Origin: Aldrovandia affinis
Taxonomy: Eukaryota > Chordata > Actinopteri > Notacanthiformes > Halosauridae
Assembly: GCA_029706075.1 (NCBI GenBank)
Contig: JAINUG010000132.1
Location: forward strand, 816,001-880,000
DNA length: 64,000 nt
Direction: 5' to 3'
Of this stretch, positions 1 through 11,999 are shown piece by piece. Each line of letters starts with the position of its first letter. The first letter of the stretch is position 1. The notes under the pieces were generated by a model. It saw nothing but the letters and a program-made list of their open reading frames with translations. It did not search any database and was not told the origin of the DNA. The position numbers and the translations under genes are program-made.

Positions 1-103
1 CTTTTATCTTGATTTTATTATACTGCCCTTCATGGGTGGCTATAAGTCCAGGCAAGAAAATTAGCTGGGGAATATTTCTACGTACATCAGCTCTGGCAAC
101 CAC

Positions 104-200
104 AACATATGCCATTTAGCAGACGCTTTTATCCAAAGCAACTTACAGTAGTAAAAGCATACATTTTTCAGTACATGTGGTCCCAATGGGAACCAGATAT
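104..200 (-). mobile_element. tRNA-derived SINE (family A), 3' part
   Basis: Read on the minus strand this ends in the hairpin tail GCTTTGGATAAAAGC followed by GTCTGCTAAATGGCA. It keeps the spacer and the start of the tRNA-like head (TCCCATTGGGACC), then stops. The same unit recurs near 8.2, 56.6 and 63.5 kb, always tail-first on the plus strand. This copy is truncated on its tRNA side. Confidence 0.75.
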
Positions 201-261
201 CGATATGTGTGCCAAGTATGGCTTTGGTTCCTTCAATAAATTAAAAAGAGTATGTTTTGCT

Positions 262-480
262 CTTTGAGATCACTCCCATCAGGATAGAAATGCTTCACGA
301 TAGGATTACGGTGATCACTCAGATTGCCTTTGTATTTATTTGCATTAACCTTTCCCTCTAAGGGGCTGAGTGGACTTAAACCATGGCAGGGAAATGACTG
401 GACCAGACCATAACAGAGCTGCCAGAACCCTTCATTTACACAAGCATTTCCTTTATTTCTGGCAGTTACCTGTATATTGG
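262..480. mobile_element. Tc1-like transposon, terminal fragment
   Basis: This segment is shared with 33.75-33.97 kb and 35.32-35.53 kb, including CATCAGGATAGAAATGCTTC, CCCTCTAAGGGG and a terminal TTTCCTTTATTTCTGGCAGTTACCTGTA. The terminus is the reverse complement of the left end seen at 43411, next to Tc1-like transposase sequence. I therefore read all four as ends of one Tc1-like family. No transposase reading frame remains here. Confidence 0.55.
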
Positions 481-1584
481 AAAGCTATTGAATATAAATA
501 GTGTTTTTTAAATTAATACACCAAACCTATTTTCAGATGTCATTATAGTTATGTTTGTTATTGCCATTGATATTATTTAATCTCAAAGGTACTTTACCAA
601 TGTTTTAGTACATTCCTGGACCTAGATGGGACAGGGGACCTAGATATTTAGCAAAAAGAACCTTCGTTTTATTCTTCTACTACATAAGCTATACATATTG
701 CTGCAATATTTGCATAGATGCTTTATTCAATACATGGCAGCTCTCCTTTTTTTCTGTGTCATTGTGATGTCATTGTGAAACCAGCTCTATGACAGATTAT
801 CCCATTTGTATTGTGGGTGTGACTGTCTGTGTGATTGTGTAGGCAAGCAGCTTTCTCATGCTTTGAATTGAGGAATTGAAAGTGTTATTTATCTACATTA
901 TGAGCATTATAATTACAGCATTACCTTTTTTATTCACATCAAGGCATAGGAGATAATCAGGCGGAAATGGCTTTTTAAAAATGGGATTATTGATTTTCTG
1001 TGGAAATACAGACTGCATGAAAACTGTTAAATGTTTAAATTTCTTTTAAAGGACTATATTAAAGGTTGTAAAAATTTAAATGTGTATACCTGTTATAATG
1101 TGTAATATAGTAGCATTTACAACCTATGAAGTGCAACAGTCTCCTGCTCTTTCCGATTTGACATTTACCCTAATAAAAATTAATTCGGCTTTAAATTAAA
1201 TCTATTTAGTGCTGGGTGGGACCTCAGCAGTTCACACGTCCATTAGCAGTTTTCTGTCTGCATATGCGTAATATCACTCGCTGAAATGTCAAATGCTTCC
1301 TGGGAAGTAATAAACCAGACTCGACTTCCAAGTTTGATTTATGAACTTCAAATGCACAGGACTGCACAACATGCAAATTGTGTTACAATGAAAACTGGAA
1401 AACAGCCCCAGCTGGATTCTGCTCGGGGGCGAGAAGTCTTTAGGAAGTAAGGGAGGCCAACCTTAACTACTTTTAAAAGGAGATACCTGCTCATGGGTGA
1501 GAATGTGCCCTTATCTCCTTTAGGAAGTAAGGTAGTCTACTGTTGCTTCCAACAACAAAGACATGGGGGAGGGGACAAATACAA
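481..1584. other. AT-rich DNA, nothing recognised
   Basis: No open frame of useful length, no convincing splice-site pattern and no repeat family that I recognise. Confidence 0.6.
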
Positions 1585-1616
1585 ATATATATATATATAT
1601 ATATATTTTTTTTTCA
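1585..1616. repeat. (AT)n and T-rich microsatellite
   Basis: An AT dinucleotide run followed by a T run. It abuts the SINE that begins near 1617. Confidence 0.85.
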
Positions 1617-1870
1617 TACATTTTTTTATACATACAGGCCGATAGATCCGCCTCTTCCGAGATGGAAGTCTACCACAGACGGCTTTCCCTGCTCCTCGAC
1701 GGACACGTGCCTGCACACCCTCCCACTCCCCCGGAGGTGGACAGCCAAATGCCGCCTCCGATCGGGGCTGACGACCAGGGCCGGTCTGGTGGAGACGCAG
1801 GTTTCGAATCACATCCCTGACAGGCAGCGCACACCACACTGGACCAGCCAAAGTGTGGTGCATTAGATTG
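1617..1870 (-). mobile_element. tRNA-derived SINE (family B)
   Basis: This is one of seven related copies in the window. On the minus strand it reads GGATAGCATAGCAATCTAATG at the head, a B-box-like GATTCGAAACC, a GC-rich body with GGCCCTGGTCGTCAGCCCCG, then the TTCCATCTCGGAAGAGGCGG block. The tail is cut short. It is more GC-rich than the flanks. Confidence 0.7.
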
Positions 1871-2795
1871 CTATGCTATCCGCCGCTCAGTACAAAGAAA
1901 ATGAATGGAAAATGTACACATATTAAAACAATTGTTCACTTAAGTTGAAGGGTTATTGAAACTTTAAAAAAAATGTTTGGACCTGTTAGTGTACCTTGGA
2001 TGGTACTGGATGTAATCTGAAAATGTTCAACTAACAGAGTCATGTTATATTGTTTCCGAATAAATTAAGTATAAAGATTTGTGTAGTGTCGGTCCAGATT
2101 ATTTAATAGTATATCCAAGATACTACAAAGACTGTCCGTGTTATAGTAGTGAACATTCTGAAACTGAGGAGGATGAGTTAGACAAAGAATATGCCTGCCC
2201 TCATCAAGTGCATCAAACGTTGAAGTAGTTTCAGGTGAGTCACTGAATCAACAGCAGCCCCTCCCTTGAATTATGGATTTTTAATTTTGAAAAGAAACAG
2301 CATGTTATGAAAATGCAATCCCAGAAAAAGGCTTAACTATTAGCCTTTGTGACTTTGTGACGACTAAGGAGCCCTGCAATGTTGCATTTTCACTCAGTGA
2401 GCCTAATTGCTGTAAGTTGGTGATGCATACAGGGTGGTACAACAGTAGGTCTTTTGTTTGGAGGGGGAGAAACTCATGTATTATGCATTAACTGATAGTT
2501 AATAGTAGTTACGTGGCAGATAGCAGTAGCCAGTACCTAGTTGATTAGCCCATCCTCTGAAGCTATATTTTATTATTATTATTGTTATTTTATTATTATT
2601 TGATATGAAATTAAACTAAATTATATAACTAGCTATCAATTTAGCCTGCTCTCTGAAAAAAAAAAAAATCCATCCTCCTACAGAATTTTGAGCAGTACAA
2701 AAAGTATAAAAATAAGTAATCCCCACCCCTCTCCCCAAAAATAAAAATAAAACACACAACCAGTTATTTTTAAAAATATATTTGTTTCAAATTTT
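1871..2795. other. AT-rich DNA with simple repeats
   Basis: It contains a (TTA)n-like run around 2567-2603 and an A run near 2657. No gene is recognised. Confidence 0.6.
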
Positions 2796-3130
2796 GCCCC
2801 GTTTTTCTCCCAATTTAGTAGCCAATTCAACCCTTTATTTAAATTCAATTCACCCTCCCCTCACAAGCCCGCCGCCCGTTCTCCGGGTTAAGCTCATATC
2901 CCGAGGCCGGCAGTGATCCGCCTCCTCCGAGACGGAACTTCGCCCACCTGCTCTTTAGGAACGTCCTTCACACTTCTCTACGAGCTCGTGCCGGACAGCC
3001 AAACTCCGCCCGGGGAATCCCGATCAGCGCCCCCAGGCCAGGGCCGCTCTGACACAGACGGCTCACACTCACAAAGCACCAGTCAATGAGAGCGCATTAG
3101 ACTGCTACGCTATTCGAGGCCCCTAAACAC
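2796..3130 (-). mobile_element. SINE (family B), near full length
   Basis: This is the most complete family B copy. On the minus strand it runs from the head GAATAGCGTAGCAGTCTAATG through the GGCCCTGGCCTGGGGGCGC block and the TTCCGTCTCGGAGGAGGCGG block. It ends in the family tail TACTAAATTGGGAGAAAAAC. Length is about 335 bp. Confidence 0.75.
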
Positions 3131-3571
3131 ACAACCAATGATGTTCCACCATGTGGGGCTGCCAGTCATATTCAGTACTTCCATGGTGAGGAGTATATAT
3201 ATCAGACTAGCTCATATATCTCAACTGAAAACTGTAGCCTTTATTTTTCTGCCATAATTATTGTTTTACCCAGGTCTGGTTATCCATGGTCAGAGGTGCA
3301 TAAATATGCTAGGTGCATACGTTATACTAAAACATATTGCATAATTGTATTTCCATTTCCATTTCTGCATGCTGTTGGACCATATAATCATGTATAATCA
3401 TATAATGTTGTAATGGTTCAATAATTTATTTTTTAGAAATGTCACAGAATTATGTACACACAATTTTTTTATATACACATTGTAATTTTTTTAAATTATA
3501 GGCATATTTGATATTTGAACACACTAATATTTATCTTAATCTTGGGGGGAAAAAAATATTATTATTTGACT
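3131..3571. other. AT-rich DNA, nothing recognised
   Basis: No coding or structural signal that I can support. Confidence 0.6.
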
Positions 3572-3572
3572 A

Positions 3573-3662
3573 CAGTGGGCTCCAAAAGTCTGAGTCCACT
3601 ACCAAGATCTGTTTGTTTTCATCGTTCATCAAAAACTAACACAAAACGTTTACTCAGGAGCT
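3573..3662. mobile_element. mariner-type terminal inverted repeat, solo end
   Basis: It begins CAGTGGGCTCCAAAAGTCTG after a TA, the usual form of a Tc1/mariner end. About 80 bp match both ends of the element at 51388-51882, including ACCAAGATCTGTTTGTTTTC. The other end is not found nearby. Confidence 0.65.
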
Positions 3663-4640
3663 TTTATTCTACTAAGACAACGGCACCCACCGCTAAAGGT
3701 ACAGAATATACATGTTTGAACCTTTTAATATTTTATGTAAATATTTTTTTTACATTTGGCTCTCAGCCAAATGCAGTACAACCCGTCTTTAAAATAATGA
3801 TGTGTAAAATAGGCAGCTACCACAAACAGTGCATTGTGTTCTTATAACAAAACCCTGCGGTACTCTCACCTGTCTGGTGTAGATAAATATGCATAAATGG
3901 GCGTTCAATCAATACACTAATGAGAAAACAGTGTTTACATCGTACAGTTGACTGACATGACATACACATAAAGCCATTCTTAGTTTACCAGCCTATGGGA
4001 GGTAATCAAACTACTGATGAATTGCAACCAGAGTCATTAAAAACTAATAATAGGCGAATGTGTTAATTAATGACCTGTTACATTATAGGCTCTGCTTTTT
4101 TTATCCCTATGAGCTAGCGCAAGCGACTGCTCAGTGTGGAAGAACAATGATACTTGTAAGTCATTTAAAAAAGCAATCAGTTCTGTCTGGTTGAAGTTGG
4201 TGATTGATGTTGGACTTTTTATCTTATACTTGACTAACAGACGTGCTGAGGTGATTGCAGTTTTGAGGAAGTTTTTGAGACAAGCCTAGTGACATTCTGA
4301 GAACCTGATTCCTAAATCTGTTTTAATGAGAATTTACATTGTTGGACATTTTTATGTCTAAATTAATCTCAAGATGATGTTTTCATACCTTTTGTTTATT
4401 TGTTTGTTGTTGTTAAGCATACTTGTTCTACAGCGTAACTTTCCAAAAGTACATAGATTTATCATACACAGTATATATATATATGTATACAACACAAAAG
4501 CCATCTGCTAAATGGCGTATAAACACAAAAGATGGTCAATGAAATATAACTGGGTTTATTGGGGATAAACCGGCAAGCAGTCCAATATTGCAATCTGTAT
4601 CCGTAGCCGTTGTTCATAATCCACTGTCATTAGTCCAAGC
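3663..4640. other. Unassigned DNA with a short SINE tail
   Basis: Nothing is recognised except TCTGCTAAATGGCGTAT near 4503-4520, a scrap of the L2-like SINE tail on the plus strand. A short AT run lies near 4470. Confidence 0.5.
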
Positions 4641-4649
4641 TAGGTTATC

Positions 4650-4998
4650 ATCCAATCAATATTTGGTACACAAACGGGGGTCTCAAAACAATCCAGGTCA
4701 ATCCAAATAAATAAGAAACTTGTCTTCTGATTTTGTTGTGGCTTTGGGTCTGCCAGACATCTTCCTGTCAGAGTTTCCTCCAGTTTCCAAGTGCCTTTTG
4801 ATGGTGTAGGAAGGAAACTACCCACTGCCAAACTTTGACCTAAACTTTACTTTTTAACCTCTGGCAGTTTATTCCTGGTCAGGGTCGCGGGGGCTAGCTT
4901 TGTACCATTTCAGGTTATTCACTGGACTTTAACTGCTTACATTTATGTAAAAACCTGAAAATGGGGGTGTTCTAAAACTTTTGACCGGTAGTGTATAT
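4650..4998 (-). pseudogene. Tc1/mariner transposase fragment with left end
   Basis: On the minus strand the element starts with the common fish Tc1/mariner end TACACTACCGGTCAAAAG at 4998-4970. Further in, around 4815-4720, the frame reads YTIKRHLETGGNSDRK followed by MSGRPKATTKSEDKFL. This resembles the end of the first helix-turn-helix and the GRPK linker of a Tc1-type transposase, the part that binds the inverted repeat. The frame is short and isolated, the catalytic DDE domain is absent and the element is truncated downstream, so it cannot be active. The frame was found by reading the strand, not by a search. Confidence 0.65.
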
Positions 4999-5696
4999 AT
5001 ATTTTTTCCTAGCTTGATTGTACCCTTCAGTTGTGTGGGACCAACTATAACTAAAAGTCTAGTAGGCCCTGTTTACACTCATATCTAATAGAGCTGTCAA
5101 ATAAAATGTGTGTATATCCTATACAGTATATGGTTGTCGGTTTACACATGATTTATAATGTTCTGTATATCAAATTCCATGCATTTTGTATAAGTCAATA
5201 AAAGTGTTGAGATAAAATAGTCTCAGAGTGAATCATTGATAATGCTGAACATTGGTTGCGGCCAGAATTGTTCTGTGCCCAGAAACAGAATTGTTCTTGA
5301 TGCTCCTGGTACCATTTCCAAACATACTGTATGTCTGTTTAGAAATTGTAATTAGACTACCCCCACAATAGATTAGCCTGTCCAGTTTTATTCACATTCA
5401 TATTATTATGCAATCATATTGCATTGTCTTCCCCTCTGCCCTGATCCCTTTTCACCCATTAGATGAATGGTTATGTGATACACAGCACAGTAAGTGGGAC
5501 ATGTGAAGTTCACTGTGTCATTATCATATGTTTGGGGGAGTGAGTGTCCTATTTCCATCAGAGAGGCAAAAATGGCAAAAAGGCATCATGGCTATAAGTG
5601 CGGCACTGAATTGAAACAGATGTTCCTTTTGTTATATTTAAATTCAAACAACACAATTGTGTCAAACAAACAAACTTATTTTATTTTAAAATGGTC
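4999..5696. other. AT-rich DNA, nothing recognised
   Basis: The open frames here are short and unlike any family that I know. Confidence 0.5.
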
Positions 5697-5945
5697 AAAG
5701 GTTTCATGGCTGTCCAATCCTGGCCATGGTGATGCTGGGGTGAGCGGGGTTCCCGTCGCGCCAGAGTCGGCTCTGGCCAGGAGTGCCATCGGGGCGGCAA
5801 TTGGCTGTCCACCCCAGGGAGGGGGGAGGAAAGCTGACACACACAGTTCACTGCGCACAGGAGTGGTTCTGGGGTACCGGAATTACAGTTGACGGCACAA
5901 CGAGTGTAAGTAATTGGCATAAAATCAGAAAAATAAAATAAAAAA
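5697..5945 (+). mobile_element. SINE (family B)
   Basis: It shares GCCAGAGTCGGCTCTGGCCAGGAGTGCC and GGGGCGGCAATTGGCTGTCC with the 34.1 kb copy on the other strand. The tail is degenerate and ends in an A-rich stretch. Confidence 0.65.
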
Positions 5946-7811
5946 TAAAACAGAGGAGCAAGTTGAAGAATTAATATGAAGGGGAGGGAAATGGCCACTT
6001 TAACACATCAAAGCAGATATTTGGTCACTTGACTTTTCTTTACACGCATGACTCACATTGTGTTTCTCTAGACATTCAGATTTTATGTGATTGTATGTGT
6101 AAACATTATTGAGTCACTCCCCTTTAATTAGAAATTAACTATGAAATATCCCAATACCAGTATGTGTTCTTCTTTTGGAATTTCCTGTCCAAGTGAACAG
6201 GAGGTAAAATATTTTCACTGAAATTTTCTTCAAGAAATATGATTTTTTATTTACAGCAGCAACATTGCTGGGTCTGTTTTGGTGTACGCTTGAATTCTAA
6301 AGTTCCTGAGGGACACAGCATGAACTGTATTTACATTAGCATGCTTTCAGCTATAGCTCAAAGTGTCCAGGGATTCCACAGCATTTACATTACCTCCAGG
6401 TGTACATCAGTGCAGTCTCTCTCAGTTAACTTCCCAGTATGAAACTAAACAACAAATGTGTTTCATGTGATGTTATGGAGTGAGTAATCTGGGTATTTCC
6501 ACTTGCATACTGTGAACACCTTTTGTATTGTTGAGAAGATTTCACTGAAAATTTTAAATAGTTTTTTATACAGTAAAGTCCATTTTTAGAAAATATGTGA
6601 TATGGTTTTATACCAACAATATTACAATATATGCATGGAGTCTGATGTCAGTATTATATGACACAGATATATATTATATATTTGTATTACAAGTAGTGAC
6701 ACAGTGTATAAACACAATTCTTATGTATAGGGGCATGCATTTCAAGTAGTCACTGAATAGATCATCTTTATAAAAAATGTGATGCATGTCAATGTAACAG
6801 TAGGTACATGTGGAGTATCAGCCCAACCACACAAAAGATCAGTAGGCTACATCTGTGCAGAGCTATTCTTGTGAGTGTGAACTTTGACTGTATAATCTAG
6901 CAAGCTTGGAAGCTATGTAACCTGTAGGGAATTTGTCTGGTTTAAATGAACACTTCTAAAGTGTGCCTGGCATGGCCTTAAGGTAGCAATAGGTATCAGT
7001 ACATTTAGACAAGTTTTCAGCATTCAAAAAGGTAATAGGCTACTTTTGATAACTTTCGCTCACAGTACCCATCTGCTGTCTCTGTGATGTAGTGATATCC
7101 GTCTACTACCATGTATTAATGAAGGACGTGGCATCCAAGCTAATATTCAACTTAACATCGGTGGAAAAAAGTTTTTTCGTTTTGTTCTCTCCCATTACTT
7201 TTTAATCCTTGACAGAAACACATTCCATTGTCTTGCCTAAGATTTTAGACTCATTTACTTTATACCTTTTTTAATCATTGTTTAGAATTTCTTAAAATGC
7301 TTCTGATGTTTTTCACCAGCGCCAGTGCAAAACCAAAAAAGTAAAAAGTATTAATTCAATTCAATTAAAATTTTAGTTCAAAATGATACAGCACAAAACA
7401 ATAACTTGAAACTGAAGTATTATCTATTTAATTATATTATAAATAAACATGCACCCACATTGGGGTGTATAATAGTTTTTAAATTAATTGTCATTAAACT
7501 GGTTTAGGCTATTTGTTGAGTAATTAAGAATTGAGGAGGACATTTAAGCTTTGAAAGTTGAAGATGAATGTTGATGTGAGTTGCATGATTGATGGGCATT
7601 GAAGGTAATGTGGTAATGTAAGTATTTTTATTTTTATTTTTATTGTCATTTTGTGGTGAATTACAAATCTCAGTGAATTTACCCTTCTGTAACAATGCCC
7701 TGTATGAGGACTGTTCATTTTTATAATCAGGAAACATGAAATTAAGTTCCACAGCTATGCTGTTGACACACAGGCTTATAGTAAAACCTGGCAGACCTGC
7801 CATGTGAAACG
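5946..7811. other. AT-rich DNA, nothing recognised
   Basis: Open frames up to about 100 codons occur but have no domain, no repeat support and biased low-complexity composition. I see no gene. Confidence 0.5.
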
Positions 7812-8131
7812 TAGGCAACTATCTGGAGGAGATAAGAGGATGGATGAAGGAACATTTTCTCAAATTAAACAGCACTAAAACAGAGGTGCTGCTGATAGGC
7901 ATGCCTCATTAGATTGCTAGCTCTGCAAATATCTGCCTTGTTGTAGATAGACAAGTATCCCATTCTCTTCCATAGTCACCAATCTCTGTCCCTTTGAGTG
8001 CATTCAAGCTGCCTGACTGACTGACAGCCTTGTGCCTGGCTTTATCTCCTCCAGGATTGACCACTAGATTGCAATGCAATTCTTGGTGAGCTCTCAACAA
8101 AATCACTCCATATGTTGCAGCTTGTACAAAA
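7812..8131 (+). pseudogene. L2/CR1-group LINE reverse transcriptase, 5' piece
   Basis: The plus strand at about 7826-7909 reads EEIRGWMKEHFLKLN then STKTEVLLIGMPH. This matches the late part of the reverse transcriptase of L2-like LINEs, where a W(M/L)...FLKLN..KTE.LLIG pattern is usual. Near 8112-8130 the fragment LQLVQN, also typical of this region, appears in another frame. The sequence then breaks at a SINE and resumes at 8293. It is shifted in several places, with no catalytic YxDD motif and no endonuclease left. Confidence 0.65.
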
Positions 8132-8292
8132 CATATATATATATATATATATATAATATATGCAATTTATCAATTTATCCAAAACAACTTACAGTAGTGA
8201 ATGCATACATTTTTCAGTATATGTGGCCCCAATGGGAATCGAACCCACAACCTAAACATTCTCTACCTACTGAGCCACACAGAACCACCAGT
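8132..8292 (-). mobile_element. SINE (family A) inserted into the LINE remnant
   Basis: An AT run at about 8134-8158 is followed by a diverged tail (TTTATCCAAAACAACTTACA). Then come the family A spacer and the tRNA-like head on the minus strand, with TGGCTCAGTAGGTAGAGAATG as box A and GTTCGATTCCCATTGGGGCC as box B region. The LINE frame continues on both sides, so the SINE is the younger insertion. Confidence 0.7.
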
Positions 8293-8645
8293 TGTGTCAG
8301 TGTTCTCGTAAGAGCTGAAACGTGTCTGCCCACATATCTCCTGTCCTGATGTCCTTGCACAAACTGCCCGAGGAATTCAGAATTGATTTTAAGATTTCAC
8401 TCTTGCCTTTTAAGATTTGAAATGGCATTGGCCCTGCCTACCTCGGAGAGCTCTCTCAGGTCAGGCAGCTTCAGTCTTCCGTCTGTACCCAGAGACCAGT
8501 GGCCCACTGCAGGGGATTTTCCTCTTCCATTCCTTCCTCCTCATCTCTGGAAAAGCCCCTGCTGACCATCTGAGGGTCCCGCTATCAAACAAAGCTTTTA
8601 AATCTTGTCTCAATCCTCCTTTTATTTGCTTGGTTTTCACACAGC
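8293..8645 (+). pseudogene. L2/CR1-group LINE reverse transcriptase, 3' piece
   Basis: After the SINE the plus strand reads SLHKLPEEFRIDFKI, then LLPFKI, GIGPAYLGELSQ and a weaker tail with VCTQRP. This follows the order of the C-terminal end of L2-like LINE proteins (LxxLHWLPV..RI.FKIL...YK...G..P.YL..L), with breaks between blocks. Together with 7812-8131 it is one dead LINE copy. It matters because L2-clade enzymes are the expected movers of the SINE tails in this window. Confidence 0.65.
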
Positions 8646-9635
8646 CGAATATATTATCATAGTTTATATGCACGTGTCACTCTGCTCTTCATTTTACACT
8701 TTTGTTCCATTCTAGTTTTTTTCATATTTCTTGAGTGTAAAGCGCGCCGACATTCTATTGGGATGAAAACAACTGTACATTTATTTTAGTTATGTATTTA
8801 TTTATTTATTCATTTATGTTAATATTGCAGATCATCTTATGCGCCCATGCTAAAAATTCTGTTTCACAAGCATCTTCACAGGAAACATTTATTATTTGAA
8901 CCTTTCATATTACAGCTTTGTATTGTTTTATTTAGGTGTGACATTGACTTCCTCTGAATTGCTTATGGAGAGCAGTCCTCGACGTGTGTCATTTGTTATA
9001 TACTTTGACAGAGAGGCTGTAAAGCTCATGGCCTTTGATACCCCGCTGAAACATCTGTCTTCTAAAGCTGTTTCATTTCCTCTGCATCTTCTAGCAGCTT
9101 CATGAATCACGGAAAAGCTTGAGAGAAACAAAATGTAATCTTTCTATCAATACCAAAGCTGGGTCTGAAGAAAAAAAATCTTGTCGCTTACAGACCATGT
9201 TTTGAATGTTTTACAATTGTCGGCCAGGACTTAATCAAAACCATCTACCTCAAGTAAACAATTTAATCAAAAAGAAAGTAAGCTTGGATACGTTCAGTCA
9301 AATTGGCCTGATGCCCATACGGATCACCTTTGTGCTTCTCAGGATCCACTTTTTAATAATAATAACGCAGCATCCAGGAAACAGGAAAAGGTGTGGCTGA
9401 AATAATGGGCTGCCAGACTGGAGGAAATCATTTTTGATGGGAATGTGCCACCTCTGTCTGTCTAAAGAGTCCGTTTAGCTGTATCCAGCTCTATAATCTC
9501 CAACGTTTTAATCCTGTAATATGATGTATCATATACTCTCAACAAAGGGAATTGTAATACAAATGGAATGACATTTGGTGAGACTGAAGAATTTGAATGA
9601 ATTTACGCCTAAATAAACTCTGGTTCAATCAAGGC
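8646..9635. other. Unassigned DNA
   Basis: A short TTTA run lies near 8785-8815. The frames at 8896-9131 on both strands lack recognisable domains. Confidence 0.5.
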
Positions 9636-9639
9636 TCTG

Positions 9640-10326
9640 CAATCTCATCTATACCATCATCCCCATCGACGTCATCTTCGGTAAGCAAGGTCATTCACAG
9701 CCATGGCCAACTCGCTTTACCATTCCAACCTTCTCATATGATGTCGAGTTGAGTCTAAGGCAAGGCAATGAGGCCTGTAGAAAAGATGGCACTCTTCTGA
9801 CCATTTCCACAGACATGAAGACTGAAATTCTTGACAAAATTGCAGTAGCAATATATGCTTACATTACGGGGGAATGACAGATATGAATATTCACATGTAG
9901 CCGTTGCCCTAATTGAAAAACAACCCTGTCCAAAACAACGAGGCTCCCCATCTGGGTGGTTTGTGTGGAAACTAAGCTTCAAGTTTAAGATGGGAAACTG
10001 TAGACAAAAAGTAAGAGATGCGGGTTGTCAAGAACTTAAAGTGAATTCAGAGAAGGGAGGTCACAAGAGGAAAGCGAAACAAAGTGAAGAAACCCAGAAG
10101 GTCTGAAACAAACTTTTTTCCCGAGCTCCCAGAGGGAAAAGATTCGAACAGTCTGGAAGAGCAAAGGGAGAAAATAGCCCAAGAGATGAAGAAAGGGAAC
10201 CCTGATTTGGCCTTTGTAGATGCAGGAATGAGCAACACATATGCTTTGAGACGACAGGAAATTGTAGAAGATGAGCCTCTAGTGTCAGAAGTGATGACCA
10301 GCTTTTTTTTTTTCCAAGTGTGTTAA
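9640..10326 (+). pseudogene. C-terminal fragment of a multi-copy 'SAMD3-like' teleost gene
   Basis: Three overlapping frames give one continuous match. First PTRFTIPTFSYDVELSLRQG with LTISTDMKTEILDKIAVAI (about 9706-9870), then GSPSGWFVWKLSFKFKMGNC with RQKVRDAGCQELKVNS (to about 10050), then KKPRRSETNFFPELPEGKDS with YALRRQEIVEDEPLVS (10084-10300). This order is that of the C-terminal half of a protein repeated many times in fish genomes and often named 'sterile alpha motif domain-containing protein 3-like'; its function is unknown. Single-base shifts near 9865 and 10085 break it, and a T run ends it at about 10310. No zinc finger or middle region is upstream, so it is a partial dead copy. 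A second copy lies at 13.7-15.8 kb on the other strand. The family name is from memory. Confidence 0.7.
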
Positions 10327-10382
10327 CTCTTGCATTTCTAAATCAACTTTTATCGTTACCATTATGTGATTACTCTAGATCT

Positions 10383-10640
10383 GATCCGGCGCCAGTGGTT
10401 GAGTTATAGAGGGGTGGGCATGTCGCGTAGTCCTCCGAACACGATGACACAACCACGTACTCTCCACGAGATCACTGCGTGAAAAAGAGAGTCGGGCTCT
10501 CGATGTGTGCATTGGAGGAAACGCAAATGCGGACTCTGGCCTCCCTGTGAAGGTCTGAGGGTCTGAGATCTGAGATTAGGTATGTAGTTAGCCCGGTGGG
10601 TAAAAAAGGGGGATACAATTGGGAGAAAAATTATTATATA
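10383..10640 (+). mobile_element. SINE-like element (family B tail)
   Basis: It starts GCGCCAGTGGTTGAGTTATAG, has GTTGGAGGA-like body blocks and ends with GGGATACAATTGGGAGAAAA, the family B type of tail. The body differs from the other copies, so it may be a separate subfamily. Confidence 0.5.
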
Positions 10641-11966
10641 TAAAACATTTTATATATCCAGGAAGCACTGCATTATGTACTAGTGAAGGAAATACTATGG
10701 CCACATCACTATACTAATATGTTACATACAGAGACGTATCCTTAACATTGTGTGCTTAGGACCCACACAATATGATTAATCTGGTCAGAACTTGTATCAT
10801 TAATGTAATGTTTGAAAATAGACTAAGTGACCAGCCTAATCTCTTGTGGTCTCTAATTTGGCCATTTGCTTAAACAAAGCAAAACCCTTTTTATACTCAT
10901 TCCTTTTATTAAGTTGCTCGTGCAGAGTGTGTGTGTGTGTGTGTTCAAGCACCTTCTAAAGCACAAGTGCACTTGTTTTTGTTTTTAAAAAGCCCACTGA
11001 TCCTGAGAGGACATCAAGCCGGTATGTCATTGAACTTGTGTGGCATGAAAAGGTCTACTTTTTCTAGCCCTGTCCCAAAGGATGGGTTTTTATTTATTTA
11101 TGTATTTTTTACCCTTACCAGAACCCCATAGAAATAGCAATGATGAAATATGAAGTCAATATGAGGGCTGGGAATGAAAACAGTTGCAATAAGGAGATAG
11201 GATAGGGCAGGGCATGTTTGTTTCTGTTTTTTCTTTTTGTTTGTTTGTTTACTTATTTGTTCCTCAATGTATCTGGGCATTGTTTGTTTGTTTTCTTGCC
11301 GTTTTCTACTCGTACATTTATTTTCATTTTCATGTGTTTTTAATTTATTTTTAATTTGTTTCTTCCCCCAGACTTGTCATCTTTATCTTAGTTTGCGTTT
11401 CTTGTCTATTTAGTATTGCTGTTGTAATTTCTGGATTGTTGTCCTTCTTGGGTTCGTGTTAGTTTTTTGTTCTTGTTTTGTGTTTGCTTCTCTTCATTTG
11501 TTGATTGTGTTTATCTTTGGGGGAATGAGGCGACCCTATGGTTATGACCCTATTATCTTTTCTTTACTTGTAGTACTTTACTGGAATTATCAGGTTGTAA
11601 AAGAAAGAGAAAAAAGAAAAAGAAAAAAACAGTGTCCGCCAATGTGGGGTGGTGGTGGCGGGCTATTAAAATTAAAATAAATAAATAAATAGCAATGATG
11701 TGAGATATATGGCTATGATGCCATTCTTGAACCATTGCTGAAAGACATTGACGTACTTGAACAACCAGGACTGTGTTCTGAAGTTGAAAACAAGCATTAC
11801 ATATATTATACTGTATGTCTACTCTTCCTCCTCCCCTTCCCAAAACCTCAGTCCAAGGGACTCTCCACTTCCCTCCTCCCCTTCCCAAAACCCCTGCAAA
11901 TCCAAATGTAGTCTTGCCTTTTCTCAGAAATAAGAGAGTTTACACCACTTCTGAGAAGAAACCCCA

Positions 11967-11968
<2 letters not shown>
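10641..11968. other. Unassigned DNA with simple repeats
   Basis: A (GT)n run lies at 10926-10943, TTTG-rich tracts near 11220-11310 and an AG-rich tract at 11598-11629. A 30-bp unit with CTCCTCCCCTTCCCAAAAC is repeated at about 11826 and 11875. No gene is seen. Confidence 0.5.
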
Positions 11969-11969
<1 letters not shown>

Positions 11970-11997
<28 letters not shown>

Positions 11998-11998
11998 A
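11970..11998. repeat. (GT)n microsatellite
   Basis: About 14 uninterrupted GT units. Confidence 0.9.
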
Positions 11999-11999
11999 T

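Noticed and set aside
4855-4905. TTATTCCTGGTCAGGGTCGC as a V-SINE tail fragment
   Set aside because: It matches the V-SINE 3' region over about 20 bases only and lies inside the Tc1/mariner fragment, so chance or a tiny scrap cannot be told apart.
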